Shown here piece after piece: positions 49,615-59,182 of a stretch of DNA of 64,000 nt. Numbering within the stretch: position 1 is the stretch's first letter; each line of letters opens with the position of its first letter. The notes under the pieces were generated by a model that worked only from the letters and a program-made list of their open reading frames with translations, was not told the DNA's origin and did not search any database. Origin of the DNA: Mycobacterium lentiflavum (lineage in GTDB: Bacteria > Actinomycetota > Actinomycetes > Mycobacteriales > Mycobacteriaceae); contig NZ_CP092423.2 in the NCBI RefSeq assembly GCF_022374895.2, positions 3,100,001 through 3,164,000 on the forward strand. Reading direction: 5' to 3'. Made by a program: the position numbers and the translations under genes.

Positions 49615-50658
49615 TCAAGCCACCTTGCGGTACACAAGCCAGCGCAACTCGATGGGGGAGTCCTCGCGCTCGACATCGAAAATGTCTTGGCCACTGGCCC
49701 ATCCGTCGAACCAGGCCGTGGGCGGCCAGGCGCCTTCTGGCAGATGGGCTTTCTCGTACTCGTACGCCGACTCGTCGGAAACGAGTTCAAGCGACAATCC
49801 GGCGGCGGCGTTGCTTACCTCGTCGCGGGTGAAGATCATGGTGTGGCATTGCTGCCCGAGTTGTCGCGCCGCGTCGTCGGGCGTGTAGCCCTCGCGCGGC
49901 AAGAACGCGTTGAACACCAACCGTCCACCCACGGCCAGACACTGCGCGGCCAGTTCGAACATGCCGCCCAACTCCTGGGGGGTCCGGAAGTCCGGCACCA
50001 CTTCGGAGAACACGACCAGCTGAAAGTCGCCGCTGACGCCCTCCATCGCCACAAAGACATCGCTTTGGATGACGTTGATATCAAGTGAATGTCGGGCAGC
50101 TTCCGCACGAATGATGTCCGCGAACTTCCCGGCCAGCTCGACCGCGTCGACCGGGTGCCCACGCTTGGCCAGGGCGAGGGCATTTCGCCCCGTGCCGGCG
50201 CCAACATCGAGTATCCGATAGGTGCTGGGGTCGTCGGCTTCATTGGCGAGCGACCAGACACGGGCATCGGGTTCGGTGCCGAACAGCGAGCCCTCGCGGG
50301 TGTCGACCCAGTTGTCGTAATCGGCCCCGATCGTTGCCCACTGAGGTTTGACACGGTAATTCAGCGTTGTGCCGAACGGTGAATTGAACTCGATGACGAT
50401 GTTCGAACGCGAGGAAGCCTTGAAGGCTTTCGCTAGTTCGCCGTCCAGCACCGCTCTGAGCTGAACGGTTTCTTCGTCTGTGTAGGGTATGCCCAGGCCC
50501 GCAAAGACGGTCGTGCACATTGTGACGTATTCGTCGAGCATGCCCGGAACGGCCGGTACATGGAGCCGACCTTCGGACATCGTCCGTCGGTGCAACCGCC
50601 GGGCCATCGCTTCGCGCAGCATCGCCGGGTCGAAAGATCTGCGGTCGCGATCCTCCAT
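49615..50658 (-). CDS. Class I SAM methyltransferase
   Basis: This protein of about 347 residues has a helical N-terminal region (about 1-100) and a Rossmann methyltransferase with motif I ILDVGAGTGRNALALA, DAVELAGKF and FSEVVPDFRTPQELG. It resembles the TehB/MT_12-like group. ATG 50658 is given; GTG 50673 is also possible because neither has a clear ribosome site. The substrate is unknown. Confidence 0.8.
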   Translation of the reverse strand: MEDRDRRSFDPAMLREAMARRLHRRTMSEGRLHVPAVPGMLDEYVTMCTTVFAGLGIPYTDEETVQLRAVLDGELAKAFKASSRSNIVIEFNSPFGTTLNYRVKPQWATIGADYDNWVDTREGSLFGTEPDARVWSLANEADDPSTYRILDVGAGTGRNALALAKRGHPVDAVELAGKFADIIRAEAARHSLDINVIQSDVFVAMEGVSGDFQLVVFSEVVPDFRTPQELGGMFELAAQCLAVGGRLVFNAFLPREGYTPDDAARQLGQQCHTMIFTRDEVSNAAAGLSLELVSDESAYEYEKAHLPEGAWPPTAWFDGWASGQDIFDVEREDSPIELRWLVYRKVA

Positions 50659-50743
50659 CAGACTCTTGTACACGACCCAGCCGTTGACCGCACAATGGGG
50701 GACGGGATAGCCGGCGAGCTAATCGCGGCCGAGAGGGGAGTCG

Positions 50744-51148
50744 ATGAGCGACGATGCGAACGCCCAGTTGGGCGCCGAGAAATTCGTGTCCTTGACGACG
50801 TTCAAGCGCAACGGCGATGCGGTCGCGTCGCCGATGTGGATCGTCGGCGACGGCGCGCGGCTCTCGGTGTGGACACCGGCGGACTCGTGGAAGGTCAAGC
50901 GGGTTCGGCACGATCCCCGGGTCACGCTGGTGGCGTGCGGACGAACCGGGAAGGTCACGCCCGGTCAGCCCGTCTTCGCGGGGACCGCCCAGGTGATCAC
51001 CGACCCGGCTGAGGTCAGGCGCGTCCAATCGCTCATCAAACGCAAGTACGGCTTGGAATTTCGCGTGGTGACGTTCATCGAAGCGATCGCCGCCCGCGGC
51101 CGAAAGCCACGGTTCGTCCTGCAGATCGCGCTGACGCCCAGCGGGTGA
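50744..51148 (+). CDS. PPOX-class F420-dependent protein
   Basis: This split-barrel protein of 134 residues has the family pattern KFVSLTTFKRNGDAVASPMW, RLSVWTPADSWKVKRVRHDP and RVTLVACGRTGK. This is the FDOR-B type, which binds F420 and acts on small ketones, enones or similar substrates. A GAGAGGGGAG ribosome site precedes the ATG. A MOSC-domain gene follows in the same direction. Confidence 0.87.
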   Translation: MSDDANAQLGAEKFVSLTTFKRNGDAVASPMWIVGDGARLSVWTPADSWKVKRVRHDPRVTLVACGRTGKVTPGQPVFAGTAQVITDPAEVRRVQSLIKRKYGLEFRVVTFIEAIAARGRKPRFVLQIALTPSG

Positions 51149-51203
51149 ACCGCAGCGATGAGCCGCGTCGAAGGCTGTGGCGAGCTGGTGGAAGATGGTC
51201 GGC

Positions 51204-52007
51204 ATGCAGGTCGAGAGTTTGCGCCGCTATCCAGTGAAATCAATGCTCGGGGAGGAAGTCGAGACCTTGTTCGTCGACGAACGCGGCGCCGAGGGAGACC
51301 GGCGGCTCGCACTCGTGGACAGCACGACGGGGCATGTGGCCAGCGCCAAGCAGGCGCGGCTATGGCGTGATCTGTTGAAGTGCACTGCCATCGGGGACGC
51401 CGGCCGCGTCAGCATCGGGTTGCCCGACGGCACAACGGTTGCCGCCGATGATCCGGAAGTCAATGAAGTGCTCTCGCGGTTGTTGGGGCGCTCGGTCCGA
51501 CTGGTCAGTAAGCGCCCCGACGGCGCGACGGTAGAGCGTCCGGACCCGGAGAAGCTGCTCGAGCTCGGGCTGGACGCCGAAGTCGCGGGCCGCATCCTGG
51601 AAATTGGACTCGCGACGCCAGGAGATTCGTTTACCGACGATGCTCCACTGCACGCGATCACCACCGCCACCTTGGATCACATCGGGGTCGAGGCGTTGCG
51701 TTACCGACCGAACCTCGTGATCGCGACCCCAGCAGGTTGCCCGCCCTATGTCGAAAATGGTTGGACGGAAAGGGAAATAGGCATCGGCACGGTGCGGCTG
51801 CGCGGCCTGGAACTCACTCCACGTTGTGTGGTGCCGACACTCGAGCACGGGCCACTGCCAAAGGCGCCGCAGGCGCTACGGACGCCGGCCGCCGAAAATC
51901 GTTTGCCTGCAGGCAGTTGCGGCCTGGCAGCATGCGCGGGGATCTACTTCACAGCCACGACGCCTGGTGTCATCCGCGTGGGCGACCGGGTCACCCTCGA
52001 CCCATAA
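51204..52007 (+). CDS. MOSC domain protein
   Basis: This protein of 267 residues has a MOSC N-terminal barrel (VESLRRYPVKSMLGEEVE, GAEGDRRLALVD) and a MOSC domain with RPNLVIATPAG, ELTPRCVVPTLEHG and the C-terminal GSCGLAACAGIYFTATTPG containing the conserved Cys. MOSC proteins bind molybdenum cofactor and reduce N-hydroxylated compounds (mARC-like) or transfer sulfur. ATG 51204 is preferred because the family normally starts at this valine-glutamate stretch. Confidence 0.87.
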   Translation: MQVESLRRYPVKSMLGEEVETLFVDERGAEGDRRLALVDSTTGHVASAKQARLWRDLLKCTAIGDAGRVSIGLPDGTTVAADDPEVNEVLSRLLGRSVRLVSKRPDGATVERPDPEKLLELGLDAEVAGRILEIGLATPGDSFTDDAPLHAITTATLDHIGVEALRYRPNLVIATPAGCPPYVENGWTEREIGIGTVRLRGLELTPRCVVPTLEHGPLPKAPQALRTPAAENRLPAGSCGLAACAGIYFTATTPGVIRVGDRVTLDP

Positions 52008-52011
52008 TCGT

Positions 52012-52770
52012 CTAATTGCCGAAGCTACTGGGCGCGTGCGCCACACTGGCCGGCGCGGCCGGGCCGGTGTCGATTCGGCTGGCGGCAAAGGACGCGCCCT
52101 TGTCGATCATGGTGGCGTCGTCGGCGTAAGTGTTATGGGCGGTGAAGTTCATGCCGTCCGAACACACCGGATCCTCGTTCGCGCACACCTTGATCGTCTT
52201 GGCCTGGTAGGTCGGCCCGATGACCACCGGCGGCTCACCGAGGAAGTTCATGGCCCGCACGTTGGGCATGCCGAAAAGCACCACCGCGGCGACGTGGTCG
52301 GCGATTTCGGGTCCCAGTGGCTTGGGCACGGTTGCGGGGTCAACGCCGGCGGGCACCGCGTCTGACGTCACGAAACCCATGACCGCCGCGCCCTGAGAAA
52401 AGCCGCTGAGCACCATCTTGGTCTTGGGGCAGCTGGCGGCCATCGACACGACGTGCGCGCCCGCATCCCGAATGCCGTCGAGCCCGGTGTCCCACTCGCT
52501 GCTGGCGGGGTAATTGACGGCGTAAACGTCGACCGACTTTCCACCCTCGCGTCCGCGCAGGTTGTCGATGAAGGCCTGCCCGGTCGCGCCGACCCCCTCC
52601 GGCTCGCCGGTGCCGCGGGCGAACACCACCTGAACGTCGGGGCATGGCGCGGCCGAGGACCAGGGGACGGGTGAAAAGAGGACGGAGGCACCAAGACTCA
52701 CACTTACTGCGGCCGCGGGGCCCACGAAGCGAATGACGTAGCCGGGAATCATGTCCAGAGAAATGCCCAT
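52012..52770 (-). CDS. Cutinase-family secreted esterase
   Basis: This protein of 252 residues has a signal peptide (hydrophobic 12-32, SSAA before P), VQVVFARGTGEPEG, nucleophile motif SGFSQGA, catalytic Asp region NEDPVCSDG and His near NTYADD, with paired cysteines. The C-terminal tail after ASRIDT is Pro/Ala-rich. It resembles mycobacterial Culp esterases and phospholipases. It starts with ATG 52770; the residue-7 Met is an alternative. It is paralogous to 55829 and 30973. Confidence 0.9.
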   Translation of the reverse strand: MGISLDMIPGYVIRFVGPAAAVSVSLGASVLFSPVPWSSAAPCPDVQVVFARGTGEPEGVGATGQAFIDNLRGREGGKSVDVYAVNYPASSEWDTGLDGIRDAGAHVVSMAASCPKTKMVLSGFSQGAAVMGFVTSDAVPAGVDPATVPKPLGPEIADHVAAVVLFGMPNVRAMNFLGEPPVVIGPTYQAKTIKVCANEDPVCSDGMNFTAHNTYADDATMIDKGASFAASRIDTGPAAPASVAHAPSSFGN

Positions 52771-52959
52771 CTCTGCCGATCACCAAACGAGTGATATTCC
52801 ACACGCGTTCTTAGCAAACCGACCGAGCGTAACCTCAGTGGCCTGCTTGCCGTGTGAACAGCGCACGGCCGCAGTCGATTTCAAGCCCTGACAACGGAAG
52901 TCGCCAGCAGCGACCAGAACAGGGGAGAATCTATCGCGCGTCGACGGCGTGAAGTCGGC

Positions 52960-53508
52960 TCAACGCCATTTGATGCCGCACCCGATTGACGGGCGCTGAT
53001 CCGCGTTGACCGGACGTCCGGCCAGCACCGCGTCGACGGCCGCCCGGACGTCGGCGCCCGTTACCGGCAGGTCGTTTTTGGGACGGGAGTCGTCGAGTTG
53101 GCCGCGGTAGACCAGTCGGCGCTCGCCGTCGAACACGAACGTGTCCGGCGTGCACGCCGCGGAGTAGGCGCGAGCAACGTCTTGCGTCGCGTCGTACAGG
53201 TACGGAAACGTCCAGCCATGGTGGCGGGCCTCGGTAACCATCTCGTCGGGGCCATCCTGCGGGTAGGTGGCGACGTCGTTGCTGGAAATTCCCACCATTG
53301 CGACGCCTTGCTCGGCGAGATCTCTGCCCAGGGCGGCCAGCCCGGGCGCGACATGCTTGACGTACGGGCAGTGGTTGCAGATGAACGTGACGACAAGCGC
53401 CGGACCGGTGAGCTCGTCGAGGCTGACCAGGGCGCCTGTTGCCGGGTCGGGCAACGTGAACGGCGGCGCGGGCGTGCCGAGGGCGAGCATTGTTGACTCG
53501 ATAGCCAT
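52960..53508 (-). CDS. Thioredoxin-fold (AhpC/TlpA-like) protein
   Basis: This protein of 182 residues has the redoxin fold: ALGTPAPPFTLPD at the start, then TFICNHCPYVKH with Cys44 and Cys47 in a CNHC motif, and AMVGISSNDVATYPQDGP. No signal peptide is seen, so it is probably cytoplasmic. It would be a thiol oxidoreductase; the partner is unknown. The same family is often called thioredoxin family protein with CNHC. Confidence 0.85.
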   Translation of the reverse strand: MAIESTMLALGTPAPPFTLPDPATGALVSLDELTGPALVVTFICNHCPYVKHVAPGLAALGRDLAEQGVAMVGISSNDVATYPQDGPDEMVTEARHHGWTFPYLYDATQDVARAYSAACTPDTFVFDGERRLVYRGQLDDSRPKNDLPVTGADVRAAVDAVLAGRPVNADQRPSIGCGIKWR

Positions 53509-53622
53509 GCCGCCAGACTAGTCCGCGGCGACCCGGCGACCGCCGCCGATCGCGGGTACGCAAGGCTGCATCCCGTGTGGCCAGAGTTAGCGGCGTTGCA
53601 ATCCGGGGTACCAGTCCGAAAC

Positions 53623-54552
53623 ATGGGGTGGGTGATTTCGCACGCCGTCGCGATCTGCTCGGGGTTGCTCGCCGCGTTTTGGGCGGCAGTCGGCATCGTC
53701 GTTCGACAACGAGTCGCCCAACGCGTCCCGACCGACGGGGACCTGTCCCGGCCGACGGTGACTAGTGTGGTTCGCCAGCCGTTGTGGTGGTCCGGGATTC
53801 TCGCCGCCGTCGCCGGCTATGTGTTCCAGGCCCTGGCCCTGGCAAATGGGTCCTTGCTGCTGGTGCAGCCACTGCTGGTGTCGTCGCTGCTGTTTGCCCT
53901 GCCGCTCAGCGCGAGGCTGTGCCATCAGCGCATCACGGGAGCCGAATGGGCATGGGCGATCGTGCTGACCGTGGCGCTGGCGGCGTTCGTGCTCGTCGGT
54001 CAGCCCCGCGAGGGCCATCACCGTTCGCCGATCCCGTCGTGGACGATGGCGGTGATGCTCACCGCGCCGCTCGTCATCGTGTGTCTGGTCGCGGCCCGGC
54101 GCACCCACGGCCGCACCCGCGCCATGTTGCTGGCGGTCACAGTTGCGGTTCTGCTGGGCATGGTGGCCGTGTTGACGAAGATCTGCACGCACCGCTACGC
54201 CGTCGGCGGATGGCACGGACTTCTGACCGTACCGGCCCCGTACCTGCTGGTCGTGCTGGCGGTGGCGGTCACCATGGTGCAGAGCTCGGCCTTTCACGCC
54301 GGCGCTTTACAAGCCTCGGTGCCGCTGATGCTGGTGGGGGAGCCCGTCGTCGCGGTGATGCTCGGCGTTATCGTGCTCGGCGAACACCTTGCGGTGCGCG
54401 GTTCGGCAGCGATTGGCCTGCTCGTCGCGATCGTCGCGATGGTGGCATCCACCGTCGCGCTAGCACGCGACCAGGCGCCCGGCGTGAGCCATCCAGCCGC
54501 CAAAGATGTTGGTACACCGCGTGCTAACGAAGACGATGTGATCATCACGTAG
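53623..54552 (+). CDS. DMT-superfamily transporter
   Basis: This membrane protein of 309 residues has ten predicted helices in two repeats and a hydrophilic tail ending DDVIIT. The pattern LANGSLLLVQPLLVSSLL in the first half and LQASVPLMLVGEPVVAVMLG in the second is that of EamA/NIPA-like DMT proteins. Substrates of this mycobacterial group are not known. ATG 53623 is used; GTG 53575 is an upstream alternative with no ribosome site. Confidence 0.82.
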   Translation: MGWVISHAVAICSGLLAAFWAAVGIVVRQRVAQRVPTDGDLSRPTVTSVVRQPLWWSGILAAVAGYVFQALALANGSLLLVQPLLVSSLLFALPLSARLCHQRITGAEWAWAIVLTVALAAFVLVGQPREGHHRSPIPSWTMAVMLTAPLVIVCLVAARRTHGRTRAMLLAVTVAVLLGMVAVLTKICTHRYAVGGWHGLLTVPAPYLLVVLAVAVTMVQSSAFHAGALQASVPLMLVGEPVVAVMLGVIVLGEHLAVRGSAAIGLLVAIVAMVASTVALARDQAPGVSHPAAKDVGTPRANEDDVIIT

Positions 54553-54558
54553 GCCGAG

Positions 54559-55737
54559 TTACCGCGGTTGCTTGACAGCGGCCTGCTCGAGGAGATCGAC
54601 AGCGCGCGCAAGGCTTTCGTCAGCTTTGCTCATCAACGTGGCAACTTCGTGGGCCCGAGCCGCGCGTTCTGGGGTGAGGATGCCCTGCAGGTCGGCGATC
54701 ACCGAGTCCAGGGTGCTTTCCATAAAGCCCCGTCCAGAGCCAACTTTCAGCTCTGTGACCCCTGCTGCCCAGACCGGCTGATCCAGCCAGAACCACAGGA
54801 TCAGTGTGGGAACTCCGGCGCGCAGGCCCGCGGCCGTGGCGCCGGCGCCGCCATGGTGGACGACCGCGCGGCACACCGGAAAGACGGCGGCATGGTTCAC
54901 CTCGGCCACGACCTTCACGTGCTCGACGTCCCAGAGACCGGCAACGTCGTTCGGGCCGGTGCAGATCAGCGCACGCTCGCCGACCCGTGCGCAGGCCTCG
55001 CTGATCACCGCGACGGTCTCCGCCGGAGAGGCAAGCGGCGTGCTGCCGAAGCCAAAGTAGATCGGAGGCGTGCCTTCGGCGATCCAGGACAACACCTCGT
55101 CGTCGGCATCGGCCTGCAGCCCCAGCGTCAGCGCGCCGACGAACAGCGGCGAAGCATCCGAATCCAGCCATTCGGCTGCCGTTCCCGGCAAGCAGATCTC
55201 GTCATATGCCTGCAGTTCTACCGTAGGCCGGGCCGAGTCCCCGGCGACCTCAGACAAGCCGAGCGCGCGGCGCTGAGCGTCGTCGGTCTCCTTGGTGATT
55301 TGCGGGCCGAATTCGCCGGACGCCAAAATCCGCGCCGGAAAATAGTGCAGCGCGCCAAGTGGAATGCCGTGGTACTCCGCGACGTTGGCGGCCAGGCCCT
55401 GCTCGTTGAAGGCCGCGACCAGCAGATCGGCTCCGGCTGCCAATGCCGTCAGCGCCGTACTCTTTTCGGCCTTGATCTCGTTGACGTGCTGGGCGATGTC
55501 GGCCCACATGGTGACCGGATTCGAGACCTTGCCAAAGAACGCAGCGGCGAAGTCCATCTGTTCCCGCGTGTCCCGGCCATAGGCGACCGCGGGCAGCCCC
55601 GCGGATTCGACGAAGGCCACCATGTTGGGCGCGACCGCCATCTGCACGTCGTGACCGCGTCGCATCAGCTCCCGCCCGACGGCGGCCAGCGGCTCGACAT
55701 CGCCACGACTCCCATAGCCGGCCAGCACGCATTTCAT
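54559..55737 (-). CDS. UGT-like GT1/GT28 glycosyltransferase
   Basis: This GT-B enzyme of 392 residues starts with MKCVLAGYGSRGDVEPLAAV, as in UGT/vancomycin-type transferases. Its donor-binding block is VHHGGAGATAAGLRAGVPT followed by FWLDQPVWA. This is the style of mycobacterial glycosyltransferases that act on glycopeptidolipids, sterols or phenolic lipids. It sits alone between a transporter and a cutinase; the acceptor cannot be named. Confidence 0.87.
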   Translation of the reverse strand: MKCVLAGYGSRGDVEPLAAVGRELMRRGHDVQMAVAPNMVAFVESAGLPAVAYGRDTREQMDFAAAFFGKVSNPVTMWADIAQHVNEIKAEKSTALTALAAGADLLVAAFNEQGLAANVAEYHGIPLGALHYFPARILASGEFGPQITKETDDAQRRALGLSEVAGDSARPTVELQAYDEICLPGTAAEWLDSDASPLFVGALTLGLQADADDEVLSWIAEGTPPIYFGFGSTPLASPAETVAVISEACARVGERALICTGPNDVAGLWDVEHVKVVAEVNHAAVFPVCRAVVHHGGAGATAAGLRAGVPTLILWFWLDQPVWAAGVTELKVGSGRGFMESTLDSVIADLQGILTPERAARAHEVATLMSKADESLARAVDLLEQAAVKQPR

Positions 55738-55828
55738 CGGCGAAACCTCACTCGCGGTGCTGCTCGTCCGCGCACCAAATCGGCTCTGTTCGCTGCGATC
55801 CGCCGCGCGGCGCTGCGCGACGGCGCCG

Positions 55829-56470
55829 TTAGCGGATTCTGTTGGCCGCGAACGTCGCGGCCTGATTGGTCATTCCAGCCTGAATATACGAAACATGCGC
55901 CATGATGTTGCCGCCGCCGGAGCAGATCGGGTCGTCGGGGGCACACAAGCTGATGGTCTTGGCGGTGTAGATCGGGTTGATCGTCGGAAGCGGCTGGCCG
56001 CCCCACAGCATGCTCGAGAATTGACTGGTCGGTTCGCCGAAGAGGGCAACTGCGGCGACATGATCAGCCACCGTGGGCGGCATCGCCTGAGTGGCCAGAT
56101 CGATGACCGTCGATCCCTGCGAGTATCCGCCGAGAACGAGCTTGGTGTTGGGGCAGTTGGCGACGGTGCCTCGGATGTGACCGCTTGCATCATCGGCGCC
56201 CGCGGGAGCGCTGGCGTGGTAGTCGTCGTTGGCCGGGTAGTTGACCGCGTAGACCCCGACGGACTTCCCGCCGAGCTGGGAAGTAAGGGAGTCGGTGAAT
56301 GCTTGACCGATGTTCCCGAGGCCGGGCTCCTGATGCGTACCTCGAGCGAACACCACCTCGACGTCAGAGCAGGGATCGGCCGACGCGATAGGTGAAATCG
56401 GCGTGCCAACCAGCGCCCACATCATCGCTGTAGCGACGCCAACAATTCGAACAAGCCTTAGTGCACTCAT
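55829..56470 (-). CDS. Cutinase-family secreted esterase
   Basis: This protein of 213 residues has a signal peptide (cleavage near IASA before D), VEVVFARGTHQEPG, the nucleophile motif GGYSQGS, the Asp region APDDPICSGGG and a C-terminal His in MAHVSY. It forms a compact Culp-type cutinase with disulfides. ATG 56470 is chosen over 56506 because it begins the hydrophobic signal in normal register. Confidence 0.9.
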   Translation of the reverse strand: MSALRLVRIVGVATAMMWALVGTPISPIASADPCSDVEVVFARGTHQEPGLGNIGQAFTDSLTSQLGGKSVGVYAVNYPANDDYHASAPAGADDASGHIRGTVANCPNTKLVLGGYSQGSTVIDLATQAMPPTVADHVAAVALFGEPTSQFSSMLWGGQPLPTINPIYTAKTISLCAPDDPICSGGGNIMAHVSYIQAGMTNQAATFAANRIR

Positions 56471-56650
56471 TCTCAAATGCTGACATACCGACCGAGGCGA
56501 CCGCACCGGCGGCTCGCTTTACCCGGGTGCGGACGGGCTGGGCCGGGGCAGATACAAAATGAGGTATTCGCCGGTGGGAAGGAACCGCATGTCCGCTCAG
56601 TTCGACTGAATAACCGGCCGACACCGCAACGATCCATCCTGGGGGATCTG

Positions 56651-56680
56651 AAAAGGCTTTGAAAGGCTTCGAAAGGCTAG
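56651..56680 (+). repeat. Three 10-bp tandem repeats in a ribosome-site region
   Basis: AAAAGGCTTT, GAAAGGCTTC and GAAAGGCTAG follow one another directly upstream of GTG 56686. Each copy carries AAAGG, a possible ribosome-binding element. Confidence 0.8.
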
Positions 56681-56685
56681 GAAGC

Positions 56686-57591
56686 GTGACCGACTCGACG
56701 AGCGGGATGACGGCCGCTGCGACATCTGTAGACCGGCCGAGGCCGGTGCGAATAGGCGTCCAGCTCTGGGCGGGCGGAACACCGGACTACCCGACGTGGC
56801 GCCAGGCCGTGTTGCGCGCCGAAGAGCTCGGCGCTGACGCCATCTTCGGCTACGACCACTTTCACAAGCCGTTCATCGACATCGTCGACGGTGCCCCGCA
56901 GCTGCAGGACGAACAGCCGGAGGTCAACAACTTCGAAGCGTGGACGGCCCTCGCGTCGTGGGGCGAGATCACCAGTCGAGCCGAGATCGGATTGCTGGTC
57001 AGTGGCATGCCGTATCGCAACCCCGACCTGGTTGCCGATATGGCACGCACCGTCGATCACATCAGCGGAGGGCGTTTGATCCTGGGTCTCGGTGCCGGCT
57101 GGTATCCGCACGACTTCATCGCCTACGGATACGAATACGGCACCGTGAGATCGAGGATGGACCAGTTCGACGAAGGCTTGCAGCGCATTGAATATCGGCT
57201 CAACCATTTGACTCCCAGCCCGTTGCGTCAGATCCCCATCCTGATCGGCGGAGGCGGCGAGCGCCGCACCATTCCCGCCGCCGCGCGACACGCCCACATC
57301 TGGCACAGCTTCGAACCCATCGACGAATTCCGTCGCAAGAACGATCTCCTCAAGCGACTGGCCACCGAGGCCGGGCGCGACGAGGCCGGTATCGAACGCG
57401 CGATGGCGTGGACCGATGCCAAGACGGCCGACGCCTTCCTCGAGGAGGGCGTCACGCTGTTCACCACCGAAATCCATCCCGACGACAGCGGGTACGACTT
57501 CTCCGAGCTCGAGTCGATGCTCGCCTGGCGCAAGCAAATAAGCGGCCCGCCGAACCAGAGATACTCGTCGACCGCCACCGACCGGAGATGA
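56686..57591 (+). CDS. LLM-class F420-dependent oxidoreductase
   Basis: This luciferase-like TIM-barrel protein of 301 residues has RIGVQLWAGGTPDYPTW, ADAIFGYDHFHKPF, and the cofactor region MARTVDHISGGRLILGLGAG followed by IPILIGGGGERRTIPAAARH. The subgroup normally uses F420. GTG 56686 is used; ATG 56707 is possible. It is followed by the glucose-6-phosphate dehydrogenase gene 74 bases on, so both may share a transcript. Confidence 0.86.
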   Translation: MTDSTSGMTAAATSVDRPRPVRIGVQLWAGGTPDYPTWRQAVLRAEELGADAIFGYDHFHKPFIDIVDGAPQLQDEQPEVNNFEAWTALASWGEITSRAEIGLLVSGMPYRNPDLVADMARTVDHISGGRLILGLGAGWYPHDFIAYGYEYGTVRSRMDQFDEGLQRIEYRLNHLTPSPLRQIPILIGGGGERRTIPAAARHAHIWHSFEPIDEFRRKNDLLKRLATEAGRDEAGIERAMAWTDAKTADAFLEEGVTLFTTEIHPDDSGYDFSELESMLAWRKQISGPPNQRYSSTATDRR

Positions 57592-57665
57592 ACATCTGAT
57601 CTCTGCGAAAAATGATCCGACGGCAGCGGCTGCGCAGACAGCGCGACAGTGGAAGTATCACGGGC

Positions 57666-59165
57666 GTGGCCGATAAGAAACCGCAGACGATCTCTTACCC
57701 GGCGCCGGAATCGCGTCCGCGCCGCCACGACTACGACCCGCTGGACCCCCATGTGATCGTGCTGTTCGGCGCGACCGGGGACCTGGCCAAGCGCAAGCTG
57801 ATCTCGGGACTGGCCTACTTGGATCAGTCCGAGCTCGCGCCCGACATCCAGGTCGTCGCGACATCGCTGGAAGAGCTGAGCGATGACGAGTTCCGGGATA
57901 TCGCCAAGAACGCGATCGATTCGTACGGCACCCACAAGCTATCGCCCGACCAGTGGGCCGACTTCTCGAAAAACGTCACCTACGTCCCGCAGGGCGCCGG
58001 GCCGCAGGCCCTCGCCAACGCGGTCGCCGAAGCCGAAGCCAACCTGGGCCCGAAGGTACGGCGACTGCACTATCTGTCCGTCCCGCCGAAAGCGGCGCGC
58101 GACGTCATCACCGCGCTGCGCGACGCGAATCTCGTCGAGCGCTCCCGAGTCGTGATGGAAAAGCCATTCGGCACCAACTTGAAAAGCGCGGTGGCCCTCA
58201 ACGACTTCCTGCACGAGACGTTCGATGAATCGCAGATCTTCCGCATCGACCACTTCCTCGGCAAGGAGGCGGCGCAAAACATCCTCGCCTTCCGCTTCGC
58301 CAATGGACTGTTCGAACCGATCTGGAATCGCAACTTCATCGACCACATCCAGATCGACATTCCCGAAACCCTGGGTCTTGATCAGCGCGCGAATTTCTAC
58401 GAAAGCACCGGCGCCTACAAGGACATGGTCGTCACACACTTGTTCCAGGTGATGGCGTTCGTGGTCATGGAGCCGCCCACCGCCCTCGAGCCGTATGCCA
58501 TCAGCGAAGAGAAGAACAAAGTGTTCCGCTCGATGCTGCCGGTAAAGACCTCCGACGTGGTGCGCGGTCAATACAACGGGTACCGCGAGGAGCCCGGGGT
58601 GGCAAACGACTCCGACACCGAGACCTTCATCGCGCTCAAGGTCGGCATCGACAATTGGCGCTGGGCAGGCGTGCCGATCTACCTACGCACCGGCAAGAAG
58701 ATGGCCGAGGGCATCCGCATCATCTCGATCGCATTCAAAGAGGCCCCGCGCAGCATGTTCCCACCGGGATCGGGAGTGGGGACCCAGGGTCCCGATCACC
58801 TGACGTTCGACCTCGCTGACAACTCCAAGGTTTCGCTGTCCTTCTACGGCAAGCGACCCGGTCCCGGGATGAAGCTGGACAAGTTGTCGATGCAGTTCTC
58901 CTCGCAGGAGATCGACACGGCCGACCAGACGCTGGAGGCCTACGAGCGGCTCATTCTCGACGCGATGCGCGGCGACCACACGCTGTTCACCACCGCCGAA
59001 GGCATCGAATCACTATGGGATCGTTCGCAAGCGCTGCTCGACGACCCGCCGCCGGCCAAGGTTTACCCGCCCGGGACGTGGGGCCCCAACGCTATTCACC
59101 AATTGATCGCCCCGAATGCGTGGCGGTTGCCGTTCGAGCGGGGCTGGCGCGAAAACAGGGCCTAG
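57666..59165 (+). CDS. zwf: Glucose-6-phosphate 1-dehydrogenase
   Basis: This protein of 499 residues has the NADP-binding VLFGATGDLAKRKL (about 32-45), substrate/catalytic RIDHFLGKEAAQN and the late motif RTGKKMAEG. It converts glucose-6-phosphate to 6-phosphogluconolactone with NADP, feeding the pentose phosphate pathway and NADPH supply. GTG 57666 is used. It is not next to tal, tkt, opcA or pgl genes, so it is probably a second Zwf of the organism. The neighbour upstream is an F420-type oxidoreductase. Confidence 0.94.
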   Translation: MADKKPQTISYPAPESRPRRHDYDPLDPHVIVLFGATGDLAKRKLISGLAYLDQSELAPDIQVVATSLEELSDDEFRDIAKNAIDSYGTHKLSPDQWADFSKNVTYVPQGAGPQALANAVAEAEANLGPKVRRLHYLSVPPKAARDVITALRDANLVERSRVVMEKPFGTNLKSAVALNDFLHETFDESQIFRIDHFLGKEAAQNILAFRFANGLFEPIWNRNFIDHIQIDIPETLGLDQRANFYESTGAYKDMVVTHLFQVMAFVVMEPPTALEPYAISEEKNKVFRSMLPVKTSDVVRGQYNGYREEPGVANDSDTETFIALKVGIDNWRWAGVPIYLRTGKKMAEGIRIISIAFKEAPRSMFPPGSGVGTQGPDHLTFDLADNSKVSLSFYGKRPGPGMKLDKLSMQFSSQEIDTADQTLEAYERLILDAMRGDHTLFTTAEGIESLWDRSQALLDDPPPAKVYPPGTWGPNAIHQLIAPNAWRLPFERGWRENRA

Positions 59166-59182
59166 TCACGCGAGGGCCTGCG

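Noticed and set aside
52931..53563. A 210-residue minus-strand frame overlapping the thioredoxin-like gene
   Set aside because: It is the shifted frame of the CNHC protein, Arg-rich and without motifs.
53587..54297. A 236-residue minus-strand frame opposite the DMT transporter
   Set aside because: Its His/Gln/Arg-rich composition is the mirror of membrane-protein codons; no family features.
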